Positions 38,225 to 50,420 of a stretch of 64,000 bases of DNA are shown here, one piece after another; position 1 is the first letter of the stretch; every line of letters begins with the position of its first letter. Below the pieces are notes generated by a model that was not told where the DNA came from, did not search any database, and saw only the letters and a program-made list of their open reading frames with translations. This DNA comes from Cardiocondyla obscurior (taxonomy: Eukaryota; Arthropoda; Insecta; Hymenoptera; Formicidae), in the NCBI RefSeq assembly GCF_019399895.1, contig NC_091872.1:6642395-6706394 (forward strand). The letters run 5' to 3'. The position numbers and the translations under genes are program-made.

Positions 38225-41200
38225 ATGAAGAGTAGCCCATCGGCTAAAGAAATTACAGTAGCGCAAGTCCGCAATATATTTAGTCATCCGACGGATTCCC
38301 CTGGTACGCGCCAGTTTGTTTTTTCATGAGCATTAACGCGATGGCCTCGGGAACCACGAAGACGCCCTGGAACAAGACCTCCCGGTTCGACGGTTTCAAA
38401 CGTAAATGAGATATCAATGTTTAAATTCCTTTTTAAAAAGCACCGACCGCTTGTTAATGTTCGCCAATGTCGACACCTGTTTTGAATCACTTGTCTCTTT
38501 TCTGGGTAATTAAATAAATCAGCGTTTCGCGTGATCGTGATGTAGGATACCGCAGATGCCTGGCGTACGGGATGAAAAAGTGTTTAGGGTGGTTTTACGT
38601 CTTTTTCGAGAACACGAGTCTGCACGGCTTTCGCTACATAAGTATAGACGGCTCGTCGATAATCGAGAGTGCCTTCTGGTTCGTGGTGAGGACCCACCTT
38701 CGCCGATCTCAAGAGTATACGAGAATTGAGGTCAGTAATATCGATCCCGGATAAGAAAAAAACGCAGTGAACTCTTTGTATTCGTCAGGTCTGCATGTCG
38801 TCGATCGTGTTCAGCCTTATATTGATGCTGCGCCTTTGGGCAAATTACTCGAACAACCCCATAGTGACGACTATTTACACGTCGAATCCGATATGGGACG
38901 TGTCTTTCCCGGGTGTCACCATATGTAACAATAATAAGGTTTACCGTCCGCACGCTGACCTCATCGCCCAATATTTGTAAGACGTTACACAAATCTGGTA
39001 ATATTTAATTTATTAATATAATTAATTTAATTTAATAAGCTTGCCAAAAGTGTTAGAGAGGTGCGAAGAATTTATGAATTTATTTTTTTATTTTCTCTCA
39101 AAACATTGTGTAAATAAAATCGATATTCTTTGAGAGAATTAAAAAGAAGTAAAAAATTTTTATTTAAATGAGAAAAACTCCCAAAACAGTTTTGATTATT
39201 TTATGTCAAAAAAGGCATGCTTTTAATTAGATTTGACAAAGCGTGATTGTCTTTCGCACTTATCTGGCACGTCGAATTTTGTGCAAAAAAGAAAAAAAAT
39301 CTAGTTTAATTAATCTTGAATCTGCGAGGTTCAATCTCTATGTCCGTTATTACGTCTTAACTCGACAGATACACGAATGGATTTACCGTAGAAGAGAGCG
39401 ATAGATTTTTTTCGTCCCTAATGAAGCTGATACGACCCGATAAAATCTCGATAGACAACGTGACTGCAAGCCAGCTGCTCGACAATCTCGATATGACGGT
39501 CGAGGCACTTATGAAACAGGTAAAAAATGATTATTCCAATGACTGATATATATTATTGCGGGCCGGGGAATTTTATGCAACGAGAAAAAAGTATAGGTTA
39601 AAAATTAAATTTAATTTTTGTTTCTTTTTAATTAATAATTCCTCGCGCAGTTGATGCAGCCATGCAGCGCGTTCTTGCTGAGATGCGCCTGGGTCGGCAA
39701 AATTCACGACTGCACCAAGATCTTCAAGCCCGTTAAATCGAAAGAAGGCTTCTGCTGCGCTTTTAATTCTCACTACGACCTGAACACGAAGCATGTGTAC
39801 GTACCGCGAATAAATTAAAGTATTACATCAAGCTGGTGCGAAGGGTTCGTCTTAAATCTCGGCATAAAATCATAGATTAAATTCAACGATTTACTTTAGT
39901 TTTGCCACTCGAAAGGAAAACTCTTTATTTCCATCTTTTACGAATTTACTTAGGCTTCGTTAAAAAAAAAAAAATAAAAAAAAAGCGTGACGGAAAAAGA
40001 ACGACGAACTTTCAACCCTGGCTTGGCGCATCGAGCTAAGTCGTCGATATTTAAACGTGCCTTCTGCCTTCGTTATCCCTACAGGTTCAACGATACACAT
40101 TTGAATTCCACCGAGAACATCGTCGACGATTTTCCGGGTGTGCACGAGATTTTGGTAATCTTAGACTTGGGATTTCTCGCGCTGGTCCTCGACCTCTACG
40201 CGCATTTTAAGAAACGCGAGGGATGAAAGTGCTGTTCTCTTGCAGAATGCGCCCGGTAGTGGCCGCGACGTGGGGCTCGCGGTCGCCTTGAACATAGAGC
40301 CCGACACGTACAAGGCCAGCTCGCGTCCGTTCGTAGGCGCCTCGGTTATGATACACGATCCAATCGATTTCCCGGACATCGGCGCGCACGTCGCGTCCGT
40401 GCTGCCCGGTCACGTCCTGGCGATATCCGTTACCGGCACGTCCATTAGAGGCATGGAAAGTTTGCGGAACATCCCCCTGGAGAAACGTTTGTGCTACTTC
40501 GACGACGAGGTAAAATTACGCGTTTCTCTATGCCCTGCAGCTTTCGGCAAGGACGTTGGTCGGCTCTACGTGATCGGTAGCGTCTGCAAGCCCTTGCGGC
40601 TTTCGAAATAATTTATATATCACGTAATTGTACATCTGCAGATGATGGACACCGAGATTCGCTACAGCTATCAATCGTGTGTATCGAAATGCACGGCCAA
40701 GTACACGTTCAATATGTGCGGCTGCCTGCCGTTTTACTATCCGGAAGCCCGTGAGTGTGCCATAAGATTTATTAATTATTTCACACGTATATCTGTCTTT
40801 ATTCGCAGTCTCTGGAAAGTTACAGCGACACCGATCGCTCACTCTTCTGTTTTTGTTTCTGTCCGACTGGGTGGTCGGTAATTGATACGATTTAATAAAG
40901 CGTTTAATTTTATTTTAAGCGACATGTAATATTGTTATGTTTTATCATAACGCTGGCAGACAGAGGGATGAGGACGTGTTATCTGTCGGACATAGATTGC
41001 CTTCTGAGCATTCGAAGTAAGGAAATACATATTTTTGCACGTATTATCAAATCAGACATACGTCGTACGTCCTTCCCGATAACGCCGAGTCGTACTAGCG
41101 TAGCTTTTTGAATATTCCGAATCAATATCCAGATTCCGCCAAGGTGGGAAATTGCACGCAATGCCTGCCCCAGTGCATCGACATGATGTATCACATAAGC

Positions 41201-41902
41201 CCGGAAAATATTAAGATGGACAACGTAAGATTCGACTCCGACCTAGTGTGAGTCTATTTTCGTCTTTGCCAAAGGAAGAACGACGACGTCGGTTCTTTCT
41301 TCGCGACGAACGCGCGTTATTTTTGACAACTCGCGATTAGTTTAGCGAAAAAAAAAAAAAATACCACGAGAATATCATTAATATTCTTTTGCAGTCACGG
41401 CTTCGACGTGAACAACGTGTCGCTCGTGCACGTGTTTTTCGGCGACATATCGTACGTCGAGTACCGCAAGGAGAGCATCATCAGTTGGGATTCGCTACTC
41501 GGTAAATAGAAACCCTGCTCGTTCTCGAGCAACGTGTAATATCACGTTCGACTAAAATCAGATAAAGCCAGGTGAATTATTTCAGCATCCTTCGGCGGTA
41601 TCTTCGGCCTTTGCTTCGGTGGCTCGGTGATGAGCGTGATAGAGCTGGTTTATCTCTTGGCAAGGCAGTTCTTTAGAAAGCGCACCGGCAAAATCCAGGA
41701 AGAATCGTGCGCGAAACTGCCGCCGGCGTCGGAAGTGTTCCAGTCGATGCCGGTCAAGGAGGTGATTCAGCAGCAAAAGCTGCGAGATCGTCAAAGAACG
41801 AGCGACAGGCAAGTTCTCGTCGCGTGGTATCAACCGTCTTTCCACCGTCGCAAAATAATGGATCTCGACGACATGTATCACATTAAGCACGTCAAATTTT
41901 GA
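38225..41902 (+). CDS. ppk: Pickpocket-type DEG/ENaC channel subunit
   Basis: Amiloride-sensitive sodium channel family, plasma membrane, typically forming trimers for sensory or fluid functions (family knowledge). Exons: 38225-38303, 38546-38685, 38789-38976, 39369-39519, 39651-39796, 40085-40154, 40246-40509, 40642-40750, 40960-41016, 41133-41247, 41395-41501, 41586-41902. Total 1743 nt, 580 aa, all GT-AG with agreeing phases. Order: N-terminal FFENTSLHGFRYI with the gating His-Gly; TM1 about 68-88; post-TM1 FPGVTICNNNKVYRPH; Cys-rich ectodomain with GFCCAFN (Cys221-222), KCTAKYTFNMCGCLPFYYPE and NCTQCLPQC; pre-TM2 SWDSLLASFGGIFGL; TM2 with the G-x-S filter as Gly-Gly-Ser (487-489); cytosolic tail of about 80 aa. 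The first exon is the least certain: its ATG and donor fit phase and length only. The gene is tail to tail with the GPCR. Which of the many pickpocket members it is cannot be told here. Confidence 0.92.
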
Positions 41903-41965
41903 GGTACAGTTTATTTCGTTGGCCGAATCTATTTTCGTAAAATTAAAATCTGTCGAGAGACTTAT

Positions 41966-41976
41966 TTTATTTTATT
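41966..41976 (-). terminator. Candidate poly(A) signals of the GPCR gene
   Basis: Two overlapping AATAAA hexamers on the - strand inside a TTTTA repeat, about 200 bases after the GPCR stop at 42175. Confidence 0.45.
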
Positions 41977-42000
41977 TTATTTTTTTTCTAATTATTAATT

Positions 42001-42006
42001 AATAAA
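42001..42006 (+). terminator. Candidate poly(A) signal of the channel gene
   Basis: AATAAA about 100 bases after the channel stop at 41902, in AT-rich sequence. Confidence 0.5.
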
Positions 42007-42174
42007 TAATTTACGCTCTCTGTAATAATTAATTCTCAAACGGTGGCCGTTATCCTGACTACTCCTATTTCTTTTAATTTATATTTCGAAATTAATTCCT
42101 AATGGCGATAAATAAAAATCAGTTTCAAAAACATTTTCGTTTAAATTGATTGTTGATTATTTCTTATCACGACG

Positions 42175-45091
42175 CTATAATACGAATATTTCACACTTTT
42201 CTCTGCCTTCCGGTTCTCGGTGGAAATAAGCGGTCGGTCCCCTTTTAGCCTTTCTCCTATTTAGAATGCGCTCCGGAAGTAACATGCGTTTCAGACGGAC
42301 GTAAAAACACGGGCTCAGTATGCAATAAAGTATGAAATTCGTCGAGCTCGCCAGTGCATTGAGAAATGTCGCCCACGCACGTAAACTGCAAAAAAACGTA
42401 TAACGCAGTAAATAAATAATTAACAAAACTGATTAAAATATAAAGAACAAAGGTATGGCTTCGCATTTCAATTCGCGCTCGATTTAATTATACATACAAA
42501 GCAACATCCATTAGCGATTTGAACAAGTCACATCTATTCCTCGCAAACGCGACGTCATCTCGATTTAAATATCAAATCCTTTCAAGGGTGAAAAAGCTCG
42601 AATGCCGCGGCATTATATTTTTCTATTCTCTACGAGACAAATTTTTAATCGCGTATCTTTTTTAGCAGCGTTCCATTAAAAAAGAATTTAAAAAAAAAAG
42701 AATTAAAAAAAAATAGAAAAAATCAGAGACTTTTCCGCGCGCGATGCACGTGCTTTTCGGACCGTAACGTCGCTCTAACAATTATCGCAGCGCGTAACAC
42801 ATTTGACCACCTACCTTGCCATTAAGCTCTCGCGAACTTTAAAAGGATCACCGCCGTATAGCAGAGACACGGCGCTGCGACGCGATACCAAATGGGTTGG
42901 CAGTTCGCCGACGAGAAACAGAAAGACGATACCGACCAGCATGATCGTCAGCCGGGCTTGATCCTGGTGGATAGTAAATCAGTTCGATGAAACGGGGTCG
43001 AAGCGAAGAAGCGTCTTCGAGATATCAAACACGCGCGTTACGTCTACACGTTGTCGCTACAATTTCAATTAATAACGGAGAGGGAGAAAAAAAAATGCAA
43101 AATCCACGATTGACAATTAACTGGAGAGCGGAAAAGGCGCGAGATCCATTTATCGCCGAGATAAGTGAGTCACAGTCGTTCGGACACGCTACCCCAGTAG
43201 CGATAATAGAAGCGGTTGTCTACGCGACGGCAAAGTTTTAATAATTGCGCTCGCAAAGACAGCCGCGTTATCGTCGGTTTTCGAGAGAAACTTTTCCAAT
43301 TACGCGAGACAACAATGACTCGCGCGAGACTCTGTTTCCGGACACCGCTCGGCACTCCCGGGATGAGTTTCATGCAAATCGCGCTTCGAGACGCTTCCAA
43401 AGTGGTGAAGTACAACAGCCGCTCGTTCAGACGGTCGACGGAATGGCCCCGGAAGTGCCGCGGCCACCAGTTCGAAAGTGATTTACGGTTTCTCTGGCGC
43501 GCGATCGAGAGACACCTGACGTGAAGATGTCCTCTTTTTTTTTTTTTTTTTTTTTACAGGTTGAGTCGAAACTAATTACGACACACGGCTTTTCTAGGAC
43601 TTGCTACGCAAACATGCGACAAACATTCTCGCACAAACGTAATTACATTACCCGCAGGCGGTTCCCCTCTCGTATGTTTTTGCGCCTCAGCAGCATCTCT
43701 CTCTGCTTGAGGACCTTCTTCACCGAATACAGCATGACGGCGTTCGCAATCAGCAAAAACACGGAGGGTATTAGGCCGAAGATTATGAATTGAAACCAAT
43801 TTTGAATATTGTACCACCTGCAAAGACAGTTTCGATGGTATTCCGTTCGGACTTTCAGGGAAAATTGAATTTCTTAGAAGAATCGTGGGTAATATCGTTG
43901 TGCGGGAAATGACGGTGGAAATATTAATGAGATCTTAATATTAATGCAAAGAGTGGATGAGAAATACTTTGAGAAATTGAGAACGAGAGTTTGGGTGAAA
44001 GAAATACGAAACGTCGGGATGGCGCTTTGAAGGTATTATCGTCATTATTATTATTCCTTACCGCGAGTGAAAAAAGGTAGTTGTCGTTAGATCCCCGTGC
44101 TCGTCGTACTTGTACATGAAACAGTACGGGATGTTGAACAGAATGGCGAATAAAGTGGCGAAGATCATTAATTTCCGCGCCACCTGCGGCCTGCAGAATC
44201 TCGGTGGCTTACTTCGCCGCATGCTGTGAAAATGAAACCAAGAAATTGTTTCGACTCGAGGAGCGAGACCGGCCGAGATCTTCTACCTACCACCAAACGG
44301 TGATCAGTCGATCGATGCTCACGCCTAACGCGGCCCAGACCGTGATGTTCGACGAAACGGAACCGATCGGGAAGTGAACGAACGCGTCGAACTCGAGCCA
44401 CCCTTTTTGGCAGCGAAAAATACCCCTGGCCAGGCTGGAGAAGAGAATCAGGAGGCAGGTAATGAGATCCGAGCTCGCGAGCACTGCGTAAAAACAACGC
44501 GTGAGGTTCTTGGAGGGGGTTCCAATTAGCTCCGACGTGATTAATATCACTTAGAATATATTAAGGTCGAGCGTGCCGACTAATTCTGGATTATCCGAAA
44601 TCCTCTGGCTTCTGGCCAGTTTCGGGCTCGCATAATTGTCATCAAGGGTGATTACGGAGGGATTCTCTCCGCGAATGCGTAATAATAACAAATCCGACGT
44701 ACGCGGGCGAATGCCACATTAATTCAACGGGCTGATTCCCGGGCGATTCTCACCGACCTACTAAATACGTGTACGTCGACGCTTTCAGGTACGTCTTCGT
44801 TTTCAAGTGAACCGCGAGGATGAGGGAGTTGCCGATTATCCCGAGGGCGGAAACTACAGGTATGACCACGGTATATCCGATAATGGCCCAGATACTCGGC
44901 TCGATCGTCCACAGCTCGGAGTCGTGCCGGTCCTGGAACTTCGAGGACCTCGTTCTGGAATTAGTCGTGAACGACGGTTAGTCCCGGGCATTCGCGAGTG
45001 GACGATCTCCAGCCCGGGTAACTGTTACTCACCGTTTGCACAACGCGATCATATTGTACATCTCGGTGACGTTCGAGTAGACGGACCTCAT
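42175..45091 (-). CDS. Class A GPCR, peptide-receptor type (orphan)
   Basis: Seven-transmembrane receptor, 378 aa from seven exons: 45091-45033, 44954-44758, 44483-44291, 44223-44062, 43817-43652, 42963-42815, 42385-42175; 1137 nt with all phases consistent. The start is the first ATG after an in-frame TGA. An N-glycosylation site (N7-V-T) lies in the short N-terminus. TM1 (about 43-68) has Asn62 of GNSLIL. TM2 begins VVLASSD with Asp91. TM3 ends VSIDRLITVW, so DRY is Asp143-Arg144-Leu. TM6 reads FLVGELPTHL with Pro281 where CWxP is usual. TM7 has NFILY (325-329) in place of NPxxY. These variants recall invertebrate FMRFamide-receptor-like orphans, but the ligand is unknown. Position 3.25 is Ala119 and the second extracellular loop has no Cys, so the standard disulfide is absent; Cys110 and Cys184 remain. 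The exon 2 donor is an unusual gtcggt; the better-looking gtgaga six bases downstream breaks the frame. Confidence 0.88.
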
Positions 45092-46538
45092 CGCGTCGTA
45101 AGTCTCGCGTTGGCGCACTCAGAACGAGAGATTTCGACCCATTTTTCACCACGCTTCGGACTGAATTTCTACCTTCATTCCTGGAAAATTAGCTTCGATT
45201 CCGCGGACTGACGCGGTTATAGAACCGTCGGTAGCGTCGGTTAGGCTCGCATTTGTCGGCTCGTCGGAATCACCAGTTGAATCGAGGCTTAACGAGCGCC
45301 GGAGGACGATGGGAGGAATTAACAAGGAGCGCCTTAGAAACTTTAGCGAAACTTGCCGATTAATATTTCCGCGAGTGCGCAGCGCCAAGTACTCTCTAAG
45401 TGCTTTCGCTCGCTTTGCTCACCGGCGAACGCGGCCCTTTGACGGCGGAGTTTTTAAAAAGTAATTTACAAACTCGAAACGACGTAAAAAAACGCGACGT
45501 CGTTTGACGGGAAAATTAATAGTTAACAATTACGGCGCGTTAAATCCTCAATTTGCGCGAGCAAATTCGCGCGGCTGCCAAAATCGGGGTTTTCAAACGA
45601 ATTCGAGCGAGAGGGAAAGAGAGGTATTCACACCGCAAATGCAATTTCCATATCAAAGTGTTATCGGCGCTCGTTCGCTCGCCCTGGATAGGTGAAAAGT
45701 GTGAGCGAGGGGTCACGTATTCGTCAAAAACTCCCTCGTACGAAAGGCTATTAAATATTTCACCGACTACGTTTTTCCTCGCCACTTCGGTACCTCGCAC
45801 GACGTCAATTTACCCTCGCGCGTGACATATTTTTATCGGTTCCATAAACCGCGGAGATTCAAGAGCTTGTTTACCCTTTATCCGCGGCGGAGGGTACTTT
45901 ACACACGCCGGTAATGAGTAAATAGCGCGGTCTGGTCTGGGCTTTATTGAGATCGAAGGACGCGCGCGACCTGTTCGAGGTCTGCCTCGAAACCGATATC
46001 TTGATGTCGAACGAATTCACGCTTAATGCGCGGTTGACGGTGCCCGTGCCCGATAACTCTCGCGAGTTGCGGCAAACGGTGGGAGCCTTTGAGGTGCAAA
46101 TTGTCGGCTTCTATTAAGTGGTCGCGTTAACGTTCGCGACGGTATCCCGTTCGCAAGGACCAGGTAACGAGAACGAGTTTCTCCAATCACCGCGCTGAGA
46201 AGCCGACGAGAAACCGACGACGACGATTCGCGCGCAGGTCGACGTATCCGTCGGTGAATGCTTAAGGATTCGCGGGGCAAGCGAGACGTTGAACTGAAAT
46301 ATCATCGTTTCCGCGGGCACAGATACGAGTCTTCGCATACCCTGGTGGGGCTCGTTTCTCGATAATACTCCGATAATGGATACGCAAATAGTGCGTACGT
46401 GAAATGATACGCATCGCCGTGCCGGCGCGTCGCGATCGATCGAGCGCTCGCTGATATCTCGCGTGTGGGATGGATGGTTTCCCGAACGAATCTCTGAGCC
46501 GCGGGGACCTCTTTCTCTCTCACCGGCTGCGATCCGAT

Positions 46539-46560
46539 CGAACGAACGAACGAACGAACG
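46539..46560. repeat. (CGAA)n microsatellite
   Basis: About five tandem CGAA units in CpG-rich DNA upstream of the GPCR gene. Confidence 0.8.
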
Positions 46561-49500
46561 ACGAAACGACCGTACAAAAAAAAAAAATTCGCCTAGAATA
46601 ACTCACGCGTCAATTAAGAACTATTGTTCGGTCTCGCGCTTCGCTCGCTCCGGTCTCGCTATTTTTCTTACAGGCGAACAAAAACTCTTTTTCTTTTTTT
46701 TTTTTCCTCCCCCGCTCGTGCCGTCCAGACTTTTCTCCCTTTGCGATCACCATTACCGGAGACACTTATAGAATATCCGTCACAAAACGTCGGACAGTTC
46801 GGTTTTGCGGCTGATGTATCCATGGAAACTGCGATAAGCATATCGATTGACCGACCCTTGCAACATTAAATTTACATGATGTCAAAAATTTACAAGCCAT
46901 TCTCTGTACACTTCGCGACGTTCAAACGCCGTCACGTCGAGACGTCGTGATATTTTACATACGTTTCGGAAATCACGGATCTCTAAAATCCACCCCGCAA
47001 CGGCAGGCTGGACGTCGTGCGTATATTATTCGTTTTCATTTTACGCTCGCGGGTCTTTTTAGCTGGGAATACCAAGTTGAAAAACCGAGCGCTCGATCAA
47101 ATGAAATATCTGTAACGAGTTTGTAACGAGCTGGATACCTTCCTCGCCCTGCGCGAGAACGTCAAGGCCGTGGCAGTAATATTTTTACGCAGTGAAAATT
47201 TGTTGCATCCCCTTTGATGTGCGTGTTGCGGAACGCTCGTTCGTTATTGCCGCCATCCGTGGGATCGCGGGACGGGAATAAATGACGGGCGCGATTTGTT
47301 AAGAAGAGACCGGGGCCTCCACTTTGCGATCAGGTTATTCGCGGGCCGAGGCCAATTACGAATCAATCGTCTTTTCTTCGGCGCACAAACGAGATCATTT
47401 CGTTACAAATCGCCCGCCACCCGGGAGATTTTCGCTACACGTGCGTTCTATTAGAACGACGATGCAATACCTCAAGGATGAATAATGCCGTTGTTTATTC
47501 GCAGCTTTTTATTTATTTGCGTTATTTAGCGTCACTGTTTATTATAATTTATTTAATCCACTAGAATTTAAATGATGCATTTGATACAGTAATGTTTCCC
47601 TAAAATGGAATTTATTTGCAAAGTTGAACCGCGTGCTAGTGTTCTTGAAAAAAAGAAAAAAGAAAAAAAAAAGCGGATAAGGAAAGAAAAAGAACAAAAA
47701 ATAAATTGAGAAAGTATGACGAAAAGAGGAAATGGTAAATGCTAGGAGGCAGAATGGTAAGAAATTTCCAAAGAATCTCCCTGGGGACTAGTGAAGAGAG
47801 GGATCGAGCTTGCTATGAAACGGAATTGTTGAAATTGGCCGCGTCGCATGTCACAAAGTAGTAGAGACGCGAAACGGTTCGACAATCTGAAATTTCGGAA
47901 TGTCAGGCGAACGCACGCAACAATTTGCGATCGCTTCTGGGTTATATGTACCACGTTTAAACGTGTTTGTGTGCTTAATTATCGACGCATTTAATTAAAA
48001 CTATGTTTGAGTTTTACGGTATGCGGAGTCGCTTTCTCGTCTCGCGGGTAGTTTCCTTCGAAACTCGTCAACTCTTTTACGCGGACATTGCAGCTTCGGC
48101 AACATACCGAGAATTCCACTTACCGTCGGGTGTGGGAAAACAATTTCGATGGCCACGGGAAACCACCCTTTTTCGCTGCGTGAGGTCGAAAATCTATCGC
48201 GAAGTTCCTTACAAGTTCGACCGCACGAAAGTTTTGTTCTGCCGTTAATCGCGTTGTTTTAAAAAAAAAAAAAAAAAAGATTTAGCCTCGTTTATCAAAA
48301 ATAAAAAAAATAAAAAATGAAAAACGAAGAAGAGAGCGAAGGTAACTCGAGCAAAAACGAGTTGACGATTTATTAACGCACTTATACTTGATCCGAAACA
48401 CGATTATGGAAACGAGCCTCGTCAAATGAGAGGATTTAATCTCGTTCGTGCGTGGCCGCGCTCGCCGCGGATTTCCGCGCGCTCGTGGAATATATGCGCG
48501 CCTCGGTCAGCCAATCTGTCCGTCACAAGAGCTCGCATTTGCAACATAATTAAAAATCCCTTCGCCACCTTCAAAAATCGAAATTAATCGGGGGAGGGGA
48601 GGGACTTGTTACGAGGCGGGTCGAAAGCCCGCGTGAATAAATTTTTTATTGCGCGCTCAACTACGTGGGTAGCTGTAACAGCCCCGGCATTTAGCCTCGC
48701 TTTTCCGCCGCCTCTTTCGCTCTTCCTTTTTCTCCTCTTTCAATATTCCCGCATTTTCCTACGTGGGCGTCGCTGATTCAACCTTGGCTGTTGGTCGCCG
48801 TGACTCGCGGGAAAATATCTGAAAAGCCACCTCGTGCTCGGACTCTGGCCGTTCGCTTTTGTAATCCCCGCTGAGGTCGAGCGTCGGGTTTTACAAAGCT
48901 GTTTTGCTCCGGCAAGCGGTCCGAGTTCAATTCGCGAGATCGCTCTCGTGAAAAATTATTCCAATGTGCCCGTCACCGGAGGGTGGGGGGGGAGAGTTCT
49001 CTTATTTATCTCAATTCAATGAAGAACGTAGTGACGCAATATGTCTTGATATCCCGAACCCGTGTCCGACGTCCGTTGCGAATTTCGGATTAAATATGGT
49101 CTCTTCGAAATTCGTTCCCTGGAGCCTTCGACAAGTTGACAAATACGTGAACATTTGGTATTCGCATCGCTTTATTCCGTCTCTCGAGTATCGCCTTTCA
49201 TTTCGCGGCGCTGCCGCCGCGAGTGCAAGATCCTTCGCTCTAGTTTCTTATTGTTCTATCGCCGTGCGCGCAAACAGCAAGAAGTTGAATATATACTGCG
49301 TGAAAATTGATTAACGGAAGCTGAACGATCGCGCGTCGATCAAGGTATCGAATCAGCCATTAATGTGCATCGTTACCGTAGTTTCCGTTTAAACGCAGCG
49401 GTTTGAGTTTTTCGCGCCGATGTTTCGTTTGCAGATCTTAATCAGAGCCACCCTCGAGCCGCTTTTGATGCAAAGCCGTCGGTGGCGCGCTTTATCTCTA

Positions 49501-50388
49501 TCCCCAGCGGCGCTGACGCTTCTATCTCGTTCAAGTGGACTCGCGAGCAAAAGAAAAAGAAGAACGGAGAAGGAAGCGGGACCGGCGACGGCAAAGATAG
49601 GCTCGGCGCATTGTCTTTACGCGGTCGGAAAGTCTCTTTTCGCCTCGGCGAACTCTCGAAAGGGTCACCGGTCTGTGAATAGCAGTTTCCCGTACCACGC
49701 CGCCACTTATCGGTCCTTTATTTATCGCGCTCGAGAGACCCCGGGGACACCGGGGGCTGGACTGACATCACAGAGACAACATGGGTTGGCGGTGGCCAGC
49801 CAGCGGACTCAATCAAGAGTCCTATCGATCTACCAATCACCGAACCGAGTGACACGCTTGTCACCTGCCTGCCCGTGCGTGTAAGTGCACGTATGTATTA
49901 CGTTTCTGGAACGTATCAACGATGTACGACGTGTCATTGTGCGCGTCACGACGGATGGATTGTCGATGTTGCGAGCCAAGTTATCATGGACTTTGAGACT
50001 TTTCCGGCGAAAAAAGCGATAGGCAAGGGAGAAGAGGAGGAGGGAAAGAGCCGCTCCGGCGAACGATTGGAGATTAACTTTTATATTTCCCCGTCGCACG
50101 GGGGATGATTCGGGCGAGATTTCGTGGGAGAACAAAAGAAGCGGAGTCAGCTAGGTAATTAGTTTAAAAATAACTTTGATACCTTATCAAACGTTTGTAT
50201 CGACGTCATCTCCCTGGAGGCAATTAATGAAAGGGAGAACGGCGCGGGGAGCGGCAGGCGGTTGAACTTTGGGCGCGCAGAGGAAATTCCGTTCCGAACT
50301 TCAAAGGGCTTGGTGGACGAAGTTGATAAGCGAAGGTCGTGTTATGTTAAAGATAAAAGCAATGCGCGAGAGAAGCAGAGGCCGATAT

Positions 50389-50420
50389 ACCTCTCTCTCT
50401 CTCTCTCTTTCTTTCTTTCT
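50389..50420. repeat. (TC)n microsatellite
   Basis: CTCTCT run passing into TTTC repeats, in non-coding DNA. Confidence 0.8.

Larger units (their letters stand above)
41903..42174. other. Short gap between convergent channel and GPCR genes
   Basis: Only 272 bases separate the two stop codons. AATAAA on the + strand at 42001-42006 (and again near 42107) would serve the channel. TTTATT at 41966-41971 and 41971-41976 gives AATAAA on the - strand for the GPCR. If these are used, the two 3' UTRs overlap. Confidence 0.6.

Noticed and set aside
44807..45211. 134-codon + strand frame
   Set aside because: Antisense shadow of the first two GPCR exons.
49420..49884. 154-codon + strand frame upstream of the RGK-like gene
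   Set aside because: No domain and biased composition; may overlap 5' UTR or promoter DNA but gives no protein signal.
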